From Neotamlana sargassicola (GTDB lineage: Bacteria > Bacteroidota > Bacteroidia > Flavobacteriales > Flavobacteriaceae), in contig NZ_JAJAPX010000006.1 of the NCBI RefSeq assembly GCF_020523965.1, positions 186,001 to 250,000 on the forward strand: a DNA stretch of 64,000 nt, in the 5' to 3' direction. Both the position numbers and the translations under genes were made by a program. Positions 7,414-15,884 of this stretch are shown here, one piece after another. How positions within the stretch are numbered: the first letter of the stretch is position 1; each line of letters opens with the position of its first letter. The notes under the pieces are model-generated. The model was not told the origin of the DNA and searched no databases. It saw only the letters and a list, made by a program, of their open reading frames with translations.

Positions 7414-8436
7414 ATGAAAGCATTAAAATACATATTATTCTTACTTTTAATAGTAATAATCGGTCTTGCCATATATATTGCTGTACAACCAAATAGCTTT
7501 AGCTTCTCTAGAAGTCGTATTATTAATGCTCCTAAATCCCTCCTTTTTAACAAAATAAACGATTTTAAAAGTTGGCCTAGTTTTTCTCCTTGGATTGAAC
7601 ATGAACCTGAAGCCAAATTAACATATGGCGACACAACATCTGGCGTTAACGCTAGTTATGCCTGGAACGGTAATATTTTAGGCGAAGGTGGCATGAAAAC
7701 ATTAAGCGTAGAACAAAACAAATCTATCAATCAAAAAATATTTTTTATAAAACCTTTCGAGTCTGAATCTGACATTAATTGGACGTTCGAGAACACCAAC
7801 GAGGGCACCAAAGTAACTTGGGCCATGAGTGGCAAGCAAGATTTTATGACAAAAATGTACACAACCTTTGCAGGTTCTATTGAAGAAAACACAAGTCCCG
7901 ATTTCGATCGCGGTTTATTTAAATTAGATAGTATTGTTACTGCCGAAATGAAAAAATTCACTATAAAAATTGATGGAATTTCAGAATACGGTGGTGGATT
8001 TTACATGTATAAAACCACTTCGGCTACAAAAGAAAACATTAGTAAAATAATAGGAAAACAATTTGGTGAGATAATGAGTTACATGGCTCAAAACAATATA
8101 GTAGCTTCTGGTATGCCTTTTACTATTTATAATGACATGAATCCAGAAAACGGTGGCATTATTATGAGTAACGCCATTCCGGTTTTAAATAAAGTTACCC
8201 CAACAGGCGACGGACAAATACTGTGCGGTTATATTCCTAAAACAAAAGTTGTAAAAACCACTTTAAAAGGTAACTACACTAATTTACCAAAAGCTTGGGA
8301 GCAAACCATGCAATATTTAGCTAAAAACAACTTAGAACAAGCTGCTATTCCTCCCTTCGAAATTTACACAAACGATCCTGGAGATTTTCCAAATCCGGCA
8401 AACTGGATTACTGAAATTTATATTCCAATAAAATAA
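7414..8436 (+). CDS. SRPBCC / GyrI-like effector-binding membrane-anchored protein
   Basis: 340 aa from the ATG at 7414; a TTG 30 nt upstream is less likely because MKALKYILF starts the membrane helix. Residues ~4-22 are one transmembrane helix, ~28-160 a SRPBCC (polyketide cyclase/START-like) domain starting SRSRIINAPKSLLFNKINDF, and ~185-340 a GyrI-like small-molecule-binding domain ending EIYIPIK. This pairing is common in Bacteroidota as a stand-alone ligand-binding protein with no DNA-binding domain. The ligand is unknown. It is followed 23 bp later by fluC and may share its transcript. Confidence 0.8.
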   Translation: MKALKYILFLLLIVIIGLAIYIAVQPNSFSFSRSRIINAPKSLLFNKINDFKSWPSFSPWIEHEPEAKLTYGDTTSGVNASYAWNGNILGEGGMKTLSVEQNKSINQKIFFIKPFESESDINWTFENTNEGTKVTWAMSGKQDFMTKMYTTFAGSIEENTSPDFDRGLFKLDSIVTAEMKKFTIKIDGISEYGGGFYMYKTTSATKENISKIIGKQFGEIMSYMAQNNIVASGMPFTIYNDMNPENGGIIMSNAIPVLNKVTPTGDGQILCGYIPKTKVVKTTLKGNYTNLPKAWEQTMQYLAKNNLEQAAIPPFEIYTNDPGDFPNPANWITEIYIPIK

Positions 8437-8459
8437 CATAGTTAACAAGTAAACTTAAA

Positions 8460-8825
8460 ATGAAACAGCTTTTACTTGTATTTATTGGCGGCGGTTTTGG
8501 TAGTGTGTTACGCTACCTAATTGGCAAGTATTTAAACAATGCCAATACCGGCATTCCTTATGGCACTTTTTTAGCCAACATTATAGGCAGTTTATTAATA
8601 GGTTTAATTTTAGGTTTAGCATTAAAAAACAACTCGCTATCGCAAAACCAAACCCTACTTTTAGCCACAGGTTTTTGCGGCGGATTTACAACCTTTTCAA
8701 CATTTGCTTACGAAAACCATATATTTTTAAAATCGGGCGACTTTACAAGTTTTGCCGTTTATACCATTACAAGTTTTGTTCTTGGCTTTTTAGCAGTATT
8801 TTTAGGTATGTTCTTAGCGAAATAA
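8460..8825 (+). CDS. fluC: Fluoride ion channel FluC (CrcB)
   Basis: 121-aa four-helix membrane protein of the CrcB/Fluc family, which works as an antiparallel dimer exporting fluoride. Diagnostic segments are GGGFGSVLRYLIGKYL at the N-terminus, the Asn-containing FLANIIGSLLIGLILG helix, and GFCGGFTTFSTFAYE, the TM3 break with conserved TFSTF. The length is typical and it is a single-gene type, so the homodimer must adopt dual topology. No fluoride riboswitch fits in the 23-bp gap upstream. Confidence 0.93.
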   Translation: MKQLLLVFIGGGFGSVLRYLIGKYLNNANTGIPYGTFLANIIGSLLIGLILGLALKNNSLSQNQTLLLATGFCGGFTTFSTFAYENHIFLKSGDFTSFAVYTITSFVLGFLAVFLGMFLAK

Positions 8826-8910
8826 CACGTCAACCAAAAAAACATAAGCACCTAAAAACCAAAACCTTAAAACTTAACTGTTCGATTTAAAAAAATATCT
8901 TGTAAAAAAG

Positions 8911-8943
8911 TGTAACATATTTGTAATGCCTTCTACATATAAG
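8911..8943 (+). promoter_or_regulatory. ECF-type promoter of the sigma factor gene
   Basis: TGTAAC at 8911-8916 and TCTACA at 8932-8937 are separated by 15 nt and followed by TATAAG. The AAC-type -35 box is what group IV (ECF) sigma factors read. The same two boxes with identical 15-nt spacing occur in front of the AIM24 gene (40816-40842, minus strand), which supports a real motif. Its place upstream of an ECF sigma gene suggests autoregulation. Confidence 0.5.
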
Positions 8944-8959
8944 TAACTAAACCATCAAT

Positions 8960-9454
8960 TTGAAAACCGAACTCGAACATAGTTTTGTAGAATTACTTGA
9001 AAAACATCAAAATATAGTGCATAAAGTTTGCAGACTTTATACTAATAATTACGACGCACATAACGATTTATTTCAAGAAATAACCATACAACTTTGGAAA
9101 GCCTATCCTAAATTTCGTGGCGACGCAAAATTTAGCACCTGGATGTACCGTGTTGGTTTAAACACCGCAATAACACTTTACAGAAAATCGAAAAGACAAA
9201 TTTCTACCCAAGCTTACGAAGGTGTAGAATTTAAAATAAAAGCAGAAGATTATGATGATACCGAAGAACAACAACTAAAAGTACTATACAAAGCTGTACA
9301 CAAACTAAACGACATTGAAAAAGCGCTCGTATTCTTGTATTTAGAAGACAAAGATTACCGAGAAATAAGCCAAACTTTAGGAATTAGCGAAGTGAATGCC
9401 AGAGTGAAAATGAACCGAATAAAAACCAAGCTAAAAGCCATTTTAAATCCGTAA
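8960..9454 (+). CDS. ECF-family RNA polymerase sigma factor
   Basis: 164-aa sigma-70 family protein with only regions 2 and 4, hence ECF type. Region 2 is at ~10-80 (LFQEITIQLWKAYPKF, GDAKFSTWMYRVGLNTAI) and region 4 helix-turn-helix at ~110-160 (DIEKALVFLYLEDKDYREIS, LGISEVNARVKMNRIKTKL). The start is a TTG at 8960; no ATG fits the region 2 N-terminus. It overlaps nothing and is followed 4 bp later by a four-helix membrane protein, the usual position of a sigma regulator. A matching promoter motif lies 17 bp before its start, suggesting positive autoregulation. Confidence 0.88.
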   Translation: MKTELEHSFVELLEKHQNIVHKVCRLYTNNYDAHNDLFQEITIQLWKAYPKFRGDAKFSTWMYRVGLNTAITLYRKSKRQISTQAYEGVEFKIKAEDYDDTEEQQLKVLYKAVHKLNDIEKALVFLYLEDKDYREISQTLGISEVNARVKMNRIKTKLKAILNP

Positions 9455-9458
9455 AACT

Positions 9459-10094
9459 ATGGATGAATTAGATTTATTAAAGAAAAGTTGGAACACCACC
9501 CAACCCGAACATAAAAAACTATCGGTAAACGATATTTACCCCATGCTGCATAAAAAATCGTCTTCCATAGTTAAGACCTTATTTTACATTAGCATTGCCG
9601 AACTTATATTTTGGTTATTAATTAATGCCATTCCTGTTTTTTACTCCGATGAGCATAAACAAAAACTCGAAGCACTTTACCAAAACGATACTTTGCTTAC
9701 CGCAATAACCTTTTTAACCTACGGTATTATCTTGGTTTTTATATACTTGCTATACAAATCCTACCAATCTATTTCGGTTACCGATTCGGCAAAAAAACTC
9801 ATGGAAAACATTTTAAAAACACGTAAAATAATTAAGTATTACGTGCTTTACAACCTAGTAATGGCAGCGGTTTCGCTAACCATTGGGTTTTATTATGTCC
9901 TTCATAACGATGTTAACCTAACCGAAAAAATAACTCACCTAAACAATGGGCAACTAGTTGCTTTATATTCTGTAATTATTGTTGTTATCCTTATTTTCGT
10001 TTGTATTATTTGGCTGTTTTACAAACTTATTTACGGCTTATTATTAAAACGTTTAAACCGAAATTACAACGAATTAAAGCAGTTAGACAGTTAA
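9459..10094 (+). CDS. Four-helix membrane protein paired with the ECF sigma factor
   Basis: 211-aa protein with a cytoplasmic N-terminal ~40 residues (MDELDLLKKSWNTTQPEHKK) and four predicted membrane helices at about 41-63, 78-103, 123-146 and 163-192. Such proteins are sometimes annotated beta-carotene monooxygenase in flavobacteria, which the sequence does not support. Its position 4 bp after an ECF sigma gene suggests that it senses or restrains the sigma factor, although it has no recognisable zinc anti-sigma motif (HxxxCxxC). The functional link is inference from context. Confidence 0.65.
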   Translation: MDELDLLKKSWNTTQPEHKKLSVNDIYPMLHKKSSSIVKTLFYISIAELIFWLLINAIPVFYSDEHKQKLEALYQNDTLLTAITFLTYGIILVFIYLLYKSYQSISVTDSAKKLMENILKTRKIIKYYVLYNLVMAAVSLTIGFYYVLHNDVNLTEKITHLNNGQLVALYSVIIVVILIFVCIIWLFYKLIYGLLLKRLNRNYNELKQLDS

Positions 10095-10100
10095 TTATTT

Positions 10101-10253
10101 TTGGGCGTTCGGGCGGGCTTTACGTTACAATCTTTTTGCGAAGCTATTTCATGTTTTCTAATTTTTTCACCTTAAAAAACATTAATTTTTTATTTTCGAG
10201 AATTCGTTGCAAACATTCGCAAAAAGGATTTTCACTGCAATCCCTAACGCAAT
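10101..10253 (+). repeat. Dispersed repeat element, copy A (long core)
   Basis: The left arm TTGGGCGTTC...CGGGCTTTACGTTACAATC (10101-10132) and right arm GGATTTTCACTGCAATCCC then TAACGCAA (10226-10253) are shared with copies at 17482-17574 and 47686-47805. Between the arms is an AT-rich core bracketed by TTTTTGCGAA and TTCGCAAAAA, which can pair. The right end reaches into the pseudouridine synthase gene and supplies its stop codon. Confidence 0.75.
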
Positions 10254-10822
10254 AGTTTGCTAACCTCAATAACATCACCAGGTTGCATACTACCAACTAA
10301 AACATCACCAATACGCACACGAGCTAAACGCAGTGTAGGAAACCCCACAGCCGAGGTCATTTTTCGTACCTGCCTAAACTTGCCTTCGTTTAACGTTACC
10401 GAAATCCAACTGGTTGGTCCATGCCTATCATCACGTATTTTCTGCGTTGTTTCAGGCAGTTCTGGTAAAACATCTAATTTAAACACTTTACAGGGTTTTG
10501 TTTTATACTTTCTACCATTAAAACCAATTTCTACACCTTGTTTTAATTGTTCTATAGCTTCAAGAGTTATGTCCCCATCAACTTGAGCGTAATACTCCTT
10601 CTCTACTTTTTGGCTATTTATATAATCGCTTGTTTGTCCGTTAGTGGTTAAAAACAACAAACCTTCCGATTTTTCATCTAAACGCCCAATCGCCATGGTG
10701 CCTTCAGGAAAATCATGTAATTCACCTAAAAAATGTTTTTTTTGTTGTTTGGAGTCGTTGCTTTTAAACTGACTTAAAAAGCGGTACGGTTTATAAATAA
10801 TAAAATGCCTATGTTTACACAT
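10244..10822 (-). CDS. RluE-like 23S rRNA pseudouridine synthase
   Basis: 192 aa from the ATG at 10820-10822 (MCKHRHFIIYKPYRFLSQF). The longer frame upstream lies inside topB and is not family-like. It is an RsuA-group pseudouridine synthase without an S4 domain. The catalytic aspartate is in GRLDEKSEGLLFLT (~57-70), followed by KEYYAQVDG, ISVTLNEGKFRQVRKM and VGFPTLRLARVRIG, all canonical. It resembles RluE, which modifies a uridine near the end of 23S domain V; the exact target is not provable here. The start overlaps the topB stop by 8 nt, so translation is probably coupled. The last codons and TAG stop come from the dispersed repeat. Confidence 0.88.
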   Translation of the reverse strand: MCKHRHFIIYKPYRFLSQFKSNDSKQQKKHFLGELHDFPEGTMAIGRLDEKSEGLLFLTTNGQTSDYINSQKVEKEYYAQVDGDITLEAIEQLKQGVEIGFNGRKYKTKPCKVFKLDVLPELPETTQKIRDDRHGPTSWISVTLNEGKFRQVRKMTSAVGFPTLRLARVRIGDVLVGSMQPGDVIEVSKLLR

Positions 10823-13133
10823 AAGCTTCACCCAGAATTTTATAAACCAACTCCTTGGTTGGTTTTTGGCCATTAATTTTAGCTTTAACCACATCGAAAG
10901 TTACTTTAAAATCGCAACCCGATTTGTAAGCCGAACAACCGTAAGCTGTTTTTCCTTTAACAATATTTCCCGTTTTACACTTTGGGCAAGCATTATTATT
11001 CGTAGCTTCAGTTATAGTTTCTGTAGTCTTTGTAGCACCAGTTTGTTTGGGTTCTAACTTCAAGTTAAAATGATCATCAAAACGTAATAAGCCTTCAACG
11101 GTTCCTGTTTCTGTTTTAAACCCTTTTAAATTTACAGTACTTCCTTTTTGCAACAATCTAATAAATTGCTTTTCCGATATTTTTTTATCGTAAATCTTAA
11201 AAGGCATTTTAAAATTACAACCCGATTTGTACTGCGTACACCCATAAGCCGAATTCCCTTTTAGCAACGTTCCTTTTTTGCATTTCGGACAAGTTTCAGA
11301 AGTAATTCCTGCTTTTTTAACCTTAGTCTCTTTCGCCTTTCTGCTTTTAATTACATTGGCTTGCGATATATTGGCGCGTTTAGTTTCGGTTCGTACTTCG
11401 TAAACCAAAGCATCAACCATACGCTTCATATTTTTTATAAAAGCAGCAGCGCTATATTCGCCCTTTTCAATATCTTTTAATTGCTTTTCCCATTGCCCAG
11501 TAAGTTCTGCCGATTTCAACATTTCATTTTGAATTGTATCTATTAAAGCAATACCTGTTACAGTTGGCAAAACTTGTTTTTTATTACGTTTAATGTACTG
11601 GCGTTTAAATAAAGTTTCAATAATATTTGCCCGTGTTGACGGACGACCAATACCGTTTTCCTTCATTAAATCACGCAACTCATCATCATCTACTTGTTTA
11701 CCTGCAGTTTCCATAGCTCTTAAAAGGGACGCCTCTGTAAACTGGTTTGGTGGCTTGGTTTCTTTTTCTAAAAACGAAGGTTCGTGTGGCCCTTTTTCGC
11801 CTTTAGAAAATGATGTCAAGGTTTTATCGTTTGTCACACCCTGCGCAGACGAAGTGTCGAAAACGACACGCCAACCTTTATCTAAAATTTCTTTCCCTGT
11901 TGTTTTAAATAGCACCTCTGCTGCATTACCAATAACTGTTGTATTTGCTACGGTACAATCGTCGTAAAAAACGGCTATAAAACGTCTTACAATAATATCG
12001 TAAACTTGCTGCTGTACAGGGTTTAACTGGGTTTGCATTCCTGTTGGAATAATGGCATGGTGATCGGTAACTTTTTTATCATTAAAAACCTTACTCGATT
12101 TTTTTATTTTTTTACCTAAAAGTGGTTGCGTTAAACTTGCATAATTAGTTAAGTTTTTAAGTATTGCCGGTACTTTTGGGTAAATATCGTTAGGTAAAAA
12201 CGTTGTATCTACTCTTGGATAGGTTACTACTTTGCGCTCGTATAATAACTGTACAATTTTTAAAGTTTCGTCGGCCGAAAGTCCAAATTTTGTATTGCAA
12301 TACACTTGCAACCCCGTTAAATCGAACAGTTTTGGTGCGTATTCTTTTCCTTTTTTCTTGGTGATAGATTCTATTGTAAAATCGCTTTCTTTAACCTTTG
12401 CGGCAAGCGCTTCACCTTCTTCTTTTTTTGTAAATCTGCCGTCTTCGTAGCTAAAAAGTGTTTCGCGATAAGTGGTTTGTAATTCCCAGTAGGGTTGTGG
12501 TTTAAAATTTTCAATTTCTTTAAACCTGTTTACTACCATAGCCAAGGTTGGTGTTTGCACTCGCCCAACCGATAATACCTGCTTGTAACCACCATGTTTA
12601 ACAGTGTACAATCTGGTAGCATTCATGCCTAATAGCCAATCTCCAATGGCTCGGGAAAAACCGGCGTAATATAAATTATCGTAATCGGTTGCGGGTTTTA
12701 ATTTGTTAAAGCCTTCTTTTATGGCTTCGGTGGTTAATGAAGAAATCCATAAACGTTGTACTTCGCCTTTATAATTAGCTTCATTTAAAACCCAACGTTG
12801 TATAAGTTCTCCTTCTTGACCAGCATCGCCGCAGTTTATAACCACATCGGCTTTATCAAATAAGGATTTTACTATTTTAAATTGTTTTTGTATCCCTGAA
12901 TTTGAAACTACTTTAGTTTCAAATTTTTCGGGCAGCATGGGTAAGTTATTTAAATCCCAGCTTTTCCAGTAAGGTTTATAATCGTTAGGTTCTTTTAGAG
13001 TACATAAATGCCCGAAAGTATAAGTTACAGCATAACCATTGCCCTCGAAGTAGCCATCGCGTTTGGTATTTGCTCCCAACACCGATGCTATTTCGCGCGC
13101 TACACTTGGCTTTTCTGCTATGCAAACTTTCAT
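10815..13133 (-). CDS. topB: DNA topoisomerase III-type type IA topoisomerase
   Basis: 772-aa type IA topoisomerase that passes single DNA strands to relax or decatenate DNA. The TOPRIM start is KVCIAEKPSVAREIASVLG, the acidic motif DAGQEGELIQRW is near residue 105, SVGRVQTPTLAMV near 195, and the active-site tyrosine is in VTYPRVDT (about residue 307). ENGIGRPSTRANIIETLF follows. Two C-terminal zinc-ribbon-like modules (CPKCKKGTLLKGNSAYGC and CPKCKTGNIVKGKTAYGC) flank a ~45-residue linker. The TOPRIM DxDxE is DAGQE here, lacking the second aspartate; I recall the same in other Bacteroidota TopB-like proteins. It is the first gene of a pair with the pseudouridine synthase. Confidence 0.92.
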   Translation of the reverse strand: MKVCIAEKPSVAREIASVLGANTKRDGYFEGNGYAVTYTFGHLCTLKEPNDYKPYWKSWDLNNLPMLPEKFETKVVSNSGIQKQFKIVKSLFDKADVVINCGDAGQEGELIQRWVLNEANYKGEVQRLWISSLTTEAIKEGFNKLKPATDYDNLYYAGFSRAIGDWLLGMNATRLYTVKHGGYKQVLSVGRVQTPTLAMVVNRFKEIENFKPQPYWELQTTYRETLFSYEDGRFTKKEEGEALAAKVKESDFTIESITKKKGKEYAPKLFDLTGLQVYCNTKFGLSADETLKIVQLLYERKVVTYPRVDTTFLPNDIYPKVPAILKNLTNYASLTQPLLGKKIKKSSKVFNDKKVTDHHAIIPTGMQTQLNPVQQQVYDIIVRRFIAVFYDDCTVANTTVIGNAAEVLFKTTGKEILDKGWRVVFDTSSAQGVTNDKTLTSFSKGEKGPHEPSFLEKETKPPNQFTEASLLRAMETAGKQVDDDELRDLMKENGIGRPSTRANIIETLFKRQYIKRNKKQVLPTVTGIALIDTIQNEMLKSAELTGQWEKQLKDIEKGEYSAAAFIKNMKRMVDALVYEVRTETKRANISQANVIKSRKAKETKVKKAGITSETCPKCKKGTLLKGNSAYGCTQYKSGCNFKMPFKIYDKKISEKQFIRLLQKGSTVNLKGFKTETGTVEGLLRFDDHFNLKLEPKQTGATKTTETITEATNNNACPKCKTGNIVKGKTAYGCSAYKSGCDFKVTFDVVKAKINGQKPTKELVYKILGEAYV

Positions 13134-13213
13134 TTAAAACTTACTTAAAAATTAGCGTTGCAAAATAGAAATTTTCAAAGGTTAAAAAAAAAGGATTTAT
13201 TAGGAGTTATCAA

Positions 13214-14398
13214 CTAGGATTTATCAAACATTTTCCAGCTTCCCAAATGCCAAATAGTTTCTAAAGGTCCTCTAGAATATTTTGTTAGCCAGTACCTAGA
13301 AAACATTGACATTAAAACCGATACGACAATAGTTATTAAAATAGATTCTAAAGCGCCTGTTATTCTATATAAACCCAAACCGTAACCATAATACAAAAAA
13401 GCACCTATAATTGATTGTAGAATATAGTTTGTTAAACTCATTTTGCCTAACGAAGAAAATAGCTTAAAAAACCTATTAAATAATTGCATTTTAAATACCA
13501 GAACAAAGGAAGCAACCAATATAAATGTAAAAAAAGTATTTGGTAACATGGTAAAAATTAAATTAAAATAGTTTTGAGTTTTTAATGAACCAAAAGCTAA
13601 AAATTCCGTCTTATTTAGCATAAAACTAAGAACAAAAAAAACAGTTGAAAATATCAATACTTTTTTCCAGAACCTTATTGAAGAAGGCTTAGTGAGCAAA
13701 AACAACTGCTTTCTACCGAAAAGTACACCTAATAAAAACATGGACAGAATTATAGACATTCTGCCCGAGTTTATGTTAAATTTTAAATTTGCAATTTTAT
13801 TATGATGCAAATTGCCTTTCAGCACATCCAAAAACGAACCAAATTTTAAAATAGAATTTCTGTTATAATTTGAAACCTCAAAAGCTTCTTTTATTGGAGT
13901 TATTACAGTTTTAAATGTTTCAGCTAATTTAAATAATTCCAAAGGTTGAATAATTAGTATAGCTGCAATGCATAAAATCCATTTTGAATTCAATTGGCTT
14001 AACGGTATAAGTAATACACCTAAAATTGCAAAAACGACTAGAATATCTCCACGATAAAACATGGAATTAAAAAGTCCAAAACAGAATAGTAAAAAAAAGC
14101 GCCAAAGAAAAAATTTGTACGGATTTATATTTTTGAATGTCAAGTGCGTTTTTTGAATAAAAAACGTTAGACCAAAAAGTAAGGAAAAAATTTGAAACGC
14201 CTTATTACCAAATAGAAAAAAAACAGACTGGGCCAGGTAATCATTTAAAACATTTAACCATTTATAACTGCTTCGTTCATGAAAATTAACACCAAACTTT
14301 TGAATATTATGTACTAAAAAAATTAAAAATACAGCAAAACCTCTTAAAGCATCGACAACATGTAACCTCTTGTTATCTAACTTTAAGTTATTTACCAT
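13214..14398 (-). CDS. DUF418 family multi-pass membrane protein
   Basis: 394-aa integral membrane protein with about ten helices. It begins RLHVVDALRGFAVFLIFLVH, the acyltransferase-3/OpgC-like start (DxLRG), and has a DUF418 C-terminus (GKMSLTNYILQSIIGAFLYY ... YSRGPLETIWHLGSW). Members are YeiB-like membrane proteins of unknown transport or acyl-transfer function. The ATG overlaps the end of the PlsC gene by 7 nt, so the two are co-translated, hinting at envelope lipid or glycan modification; that link is inference. Confidence 0.85.
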   Translation of the reverse strand: MVNNLKLDNKRLHVVDALRGFAVFLIFLVHNIQKFGVNFHERSSYKWLNVLNDYLAQSVFFLFGNKAFQIFSLLFGLTFFIQKTHLTFKNINPYKFFLWRFFLLFCFGLFNSMFYRGDILVVFAILGVLLIPLSQLNSKWILCIAAILIIQPLELFKLAETFKTVITPIKEAFEVSNYNRNSILKFGSFLDVLKGNLHHNKIANLKFNINSGRMSIILSMFLLGVLFGRKQLFLLTKPSSIRFWKKVLIFSTVFFVLSFMLNKTEFLAFGSLKTQNYFNLIFTMLPNTFFTFILVASFVLVFKMQLFNRFFKLFSSLGKMSLTNYILQSIIGAFLYYGYGLGLYRITGALESILITIVVSVLMSMFSRYWLTKYSRGPLETIWHLGSWKMFDKS

Positions 14399-15189
14399 TC
14401 GCGTAGTTTATTTAATTTTTCTTGCTCTTCAATTTCCTCTTGTGGAATGACTTTTAAAAAAGACGCGTGTTGTTCTATGGCATACTCTATTTTTTTAACG
14501 ATTTCGTCGTTTGTTTCGTTTTCGTAATCAATATCCAATGGGGCTTTAATTTCCATAGTTTGCAGGATATTTTTCTTTTTAATTCTAAGTCCCTTTTTAT
14601 CAAAAGAACGTCTAAATCCATCAATAACTATAGGCACAACAACGGGTTTGTATTTTTTTATAATATGCGCAGTTCCTTTTCGAATAGGCTTAAACGGTGT
14701 GGTTGTACCTTGCGGGAAGGTAATTACCCAACCATCGTCGAGCGCTTTACCTATATTGGATATGTCGCTCATTTTTACTTGACGTTTAACTTCTTGTCCT
14801 GCTGATCTCCAAGTACGCTCGATAGGAATTGCTCCTGCATAGGCCAAAATTTTTGGTAAAAGGCCGGCCTTCATAGTTTCTTTTGCGGCTATGTAATAAA
14901 TATTTAATTTAGGATTCCATAAATACCCTACGTTTTTTATAGAATCATCGCGTCCGCTTAAACTTGCATTAAAAACGTGAAACATGGCAACCACATCGGC
15001 AAAATATGTTTGGTGATTCGATATAAAAAGAACATTTTTATCGGGTAAATCTTTAATTATTTCAGAGCCTTCTATTTGCAGTTCATTAAAGCCACGAAAA
15101 CGCCTATGGGAAATGGCACCCAAAATACGAATAAGCCATTTTTTTAAAAATAATATATGCCCAAATGGATTTTCTTTAAACAATCCCAT
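14392..15189 (-). CDS. 1-acyl-sn-glycerol-3-phosphate acyltransferase-like (PlsC)
   Basis: 265-aa PlsC/LPLAT-domain protein that probably moves an acyl group to lysophosphatidate or a related lipid at the inner membrane. Acyltransferase block I is ISNHQTYFADVVAM (~57-70), spaced H-X5-D rather than the usual H-X4-D, and block III is TFPQGTTTPFKPIRKGTAHI with FPQGT in place of FPEGT. PVVVPIVIDGFRRSF is block IV. These deviations suggest a specialised subfamily, which I think is shared by flavobacteria. The C-terminal ~45 residues are charged. It is in an operon with the overlapping DUF418 gene and ~50 bp downstream of the NUDIX gene. Confidence 0.85.
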   Translation of the reverse strand: MGLFKENPFGHILFLKKWLIRILGAISHRRFRGFNELQIEGSEIIKDLPDKNVLFISNHQTYFADVVAMFHVFNASLSGRDDSIKNVGYLWNPKLNIYYIAAKETMKAGLLPKILAYAGAIPIERTWRSAGQEVKRQVKMSDISNIGKALDDGWVITFPQGTTTPFKPIRKGTAHIIKKYKPVVVPIVIDGFRRSFDKKGLRIKKKNILQTMEIKAPLDIDYENETNDEIVKKIEYAIEQHASFLKVIPQEEIEEQEKLNKLREW

Positions 15190-15240
15190 AAAATCTCACT
15201 TCAATTAATTTAGCGCTACAAATGTAATAAAACAAACCCA

Positions 15241-15882
15241 TTACAGGCTGTCTTTAATTAAGTCTTTAATTTCACTAAGCATCATTGCGGTAGCACCCCA
15301 AACGATGTGCTGATTAAAATAAAAAGCCGGAACCTCAACCAATTTACTGTAGGATGTTTTTAAAGTTTTACTTGTCAATAGTTTATCGTTTAACAAATCT
15401 TCTAAATTAATTTCTAATATGGTTTCTACCTCGGCTTCTTCTTTTATAAAATTAGGCATTTTTTTTACAAAACCTAAATACGGATAAACATAAAAATTAC
15501 TTGGCGGAATATAAACTTGTGATATTTTTTTTACAATAGTAACATCTTTTAATGGTACACCAACTTCTTCTTGGGTTTCTCTTAAAGCAGTTTCTTCAAG
15601 AGTTTTATCTTCGGGCTCGAATTTACCACCGGGAAATGACACTTGTGCCGAATGTACACCTTTATATGATTTACGCAACGTTAAAACAAATTTGGTTTCA
15701 TGCTTTAAATCTGGATAAAACAATGCTAAAACACCAGCCTTTTTGGCTGTTTTAATTGAGTTTTGTTGCTTTTTTAATAATTCCTGCCTAAAAGGAGGCA
15801 CCATTTTAAAATGCGATACTTCGCCTGGTAAGTCTTTATTTTTTATTTTTGAAAGCAATATTAAAAAATCATCAAAATTCAT
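15241..15882 (-). CDS. NUDIX hydrolase, CoA pyrophosphatase type
   Basis: 213-aa NUDIX protein with an intact box GKFEPEDKTLEETALRETQE followed by EVGV (GX5EX7REUXEEXGU), preceded by VSFPGGKF. The N-terminal KAGVLALFYPDLKHETKFVLTLR and the downstream VYPYLGFVKKMPNF pattern fit the NudL/YeaB group, which cleaves coenzyme A to phosphopantetheine and 3',5'-ADP. Substrate by family resemblance only. Its ATG and the ATG of the divergent cyclophilin gene are 2 bp apart, so its promoter must lie inside that gene. Confidence 0.87.
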   Translation of the reverse strand: MNFDDFLILLSKIKNKDLPGEVSHFKMVPPFRQELLKKQQNSIKTAKKAGVLALFYPDLKHETKFVLTLRKSYKGVHSAQVSFPGGKFEPEDKTLEETALRETQEEVGVPLKDVTIVKKISQVYIPPSNFYVYPYLGFVKKMPNFIKEEAEVETILEINLEDLLNDKLLTSKTLKTSYSKLVEVPAFYFNQHIVWGATAMMLSEIKDLIKDSL

Positions 15883-15884
15883 TT

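Noticed and set aside
8437-8459. Fluoride riboswitch before fluC
   Set aside because: Only 23 bp separate fluC from the preceding gene, too short for the aptamer, and no matching motif lies just upstream.
10001-10255. 84-codon frame after the ECF partner gene
   Set aside because: It starts within the membrane protein gene in another frame and runs through the dispersed repeat.
10823-10894. Longer N-terminus for the pseudouridine synthase
   Set aside because: The extra 24 residues lie inside topB and do not resemble the family; the ATG at 10820-10822 starts directly at the KHRHFIIYKPY core.
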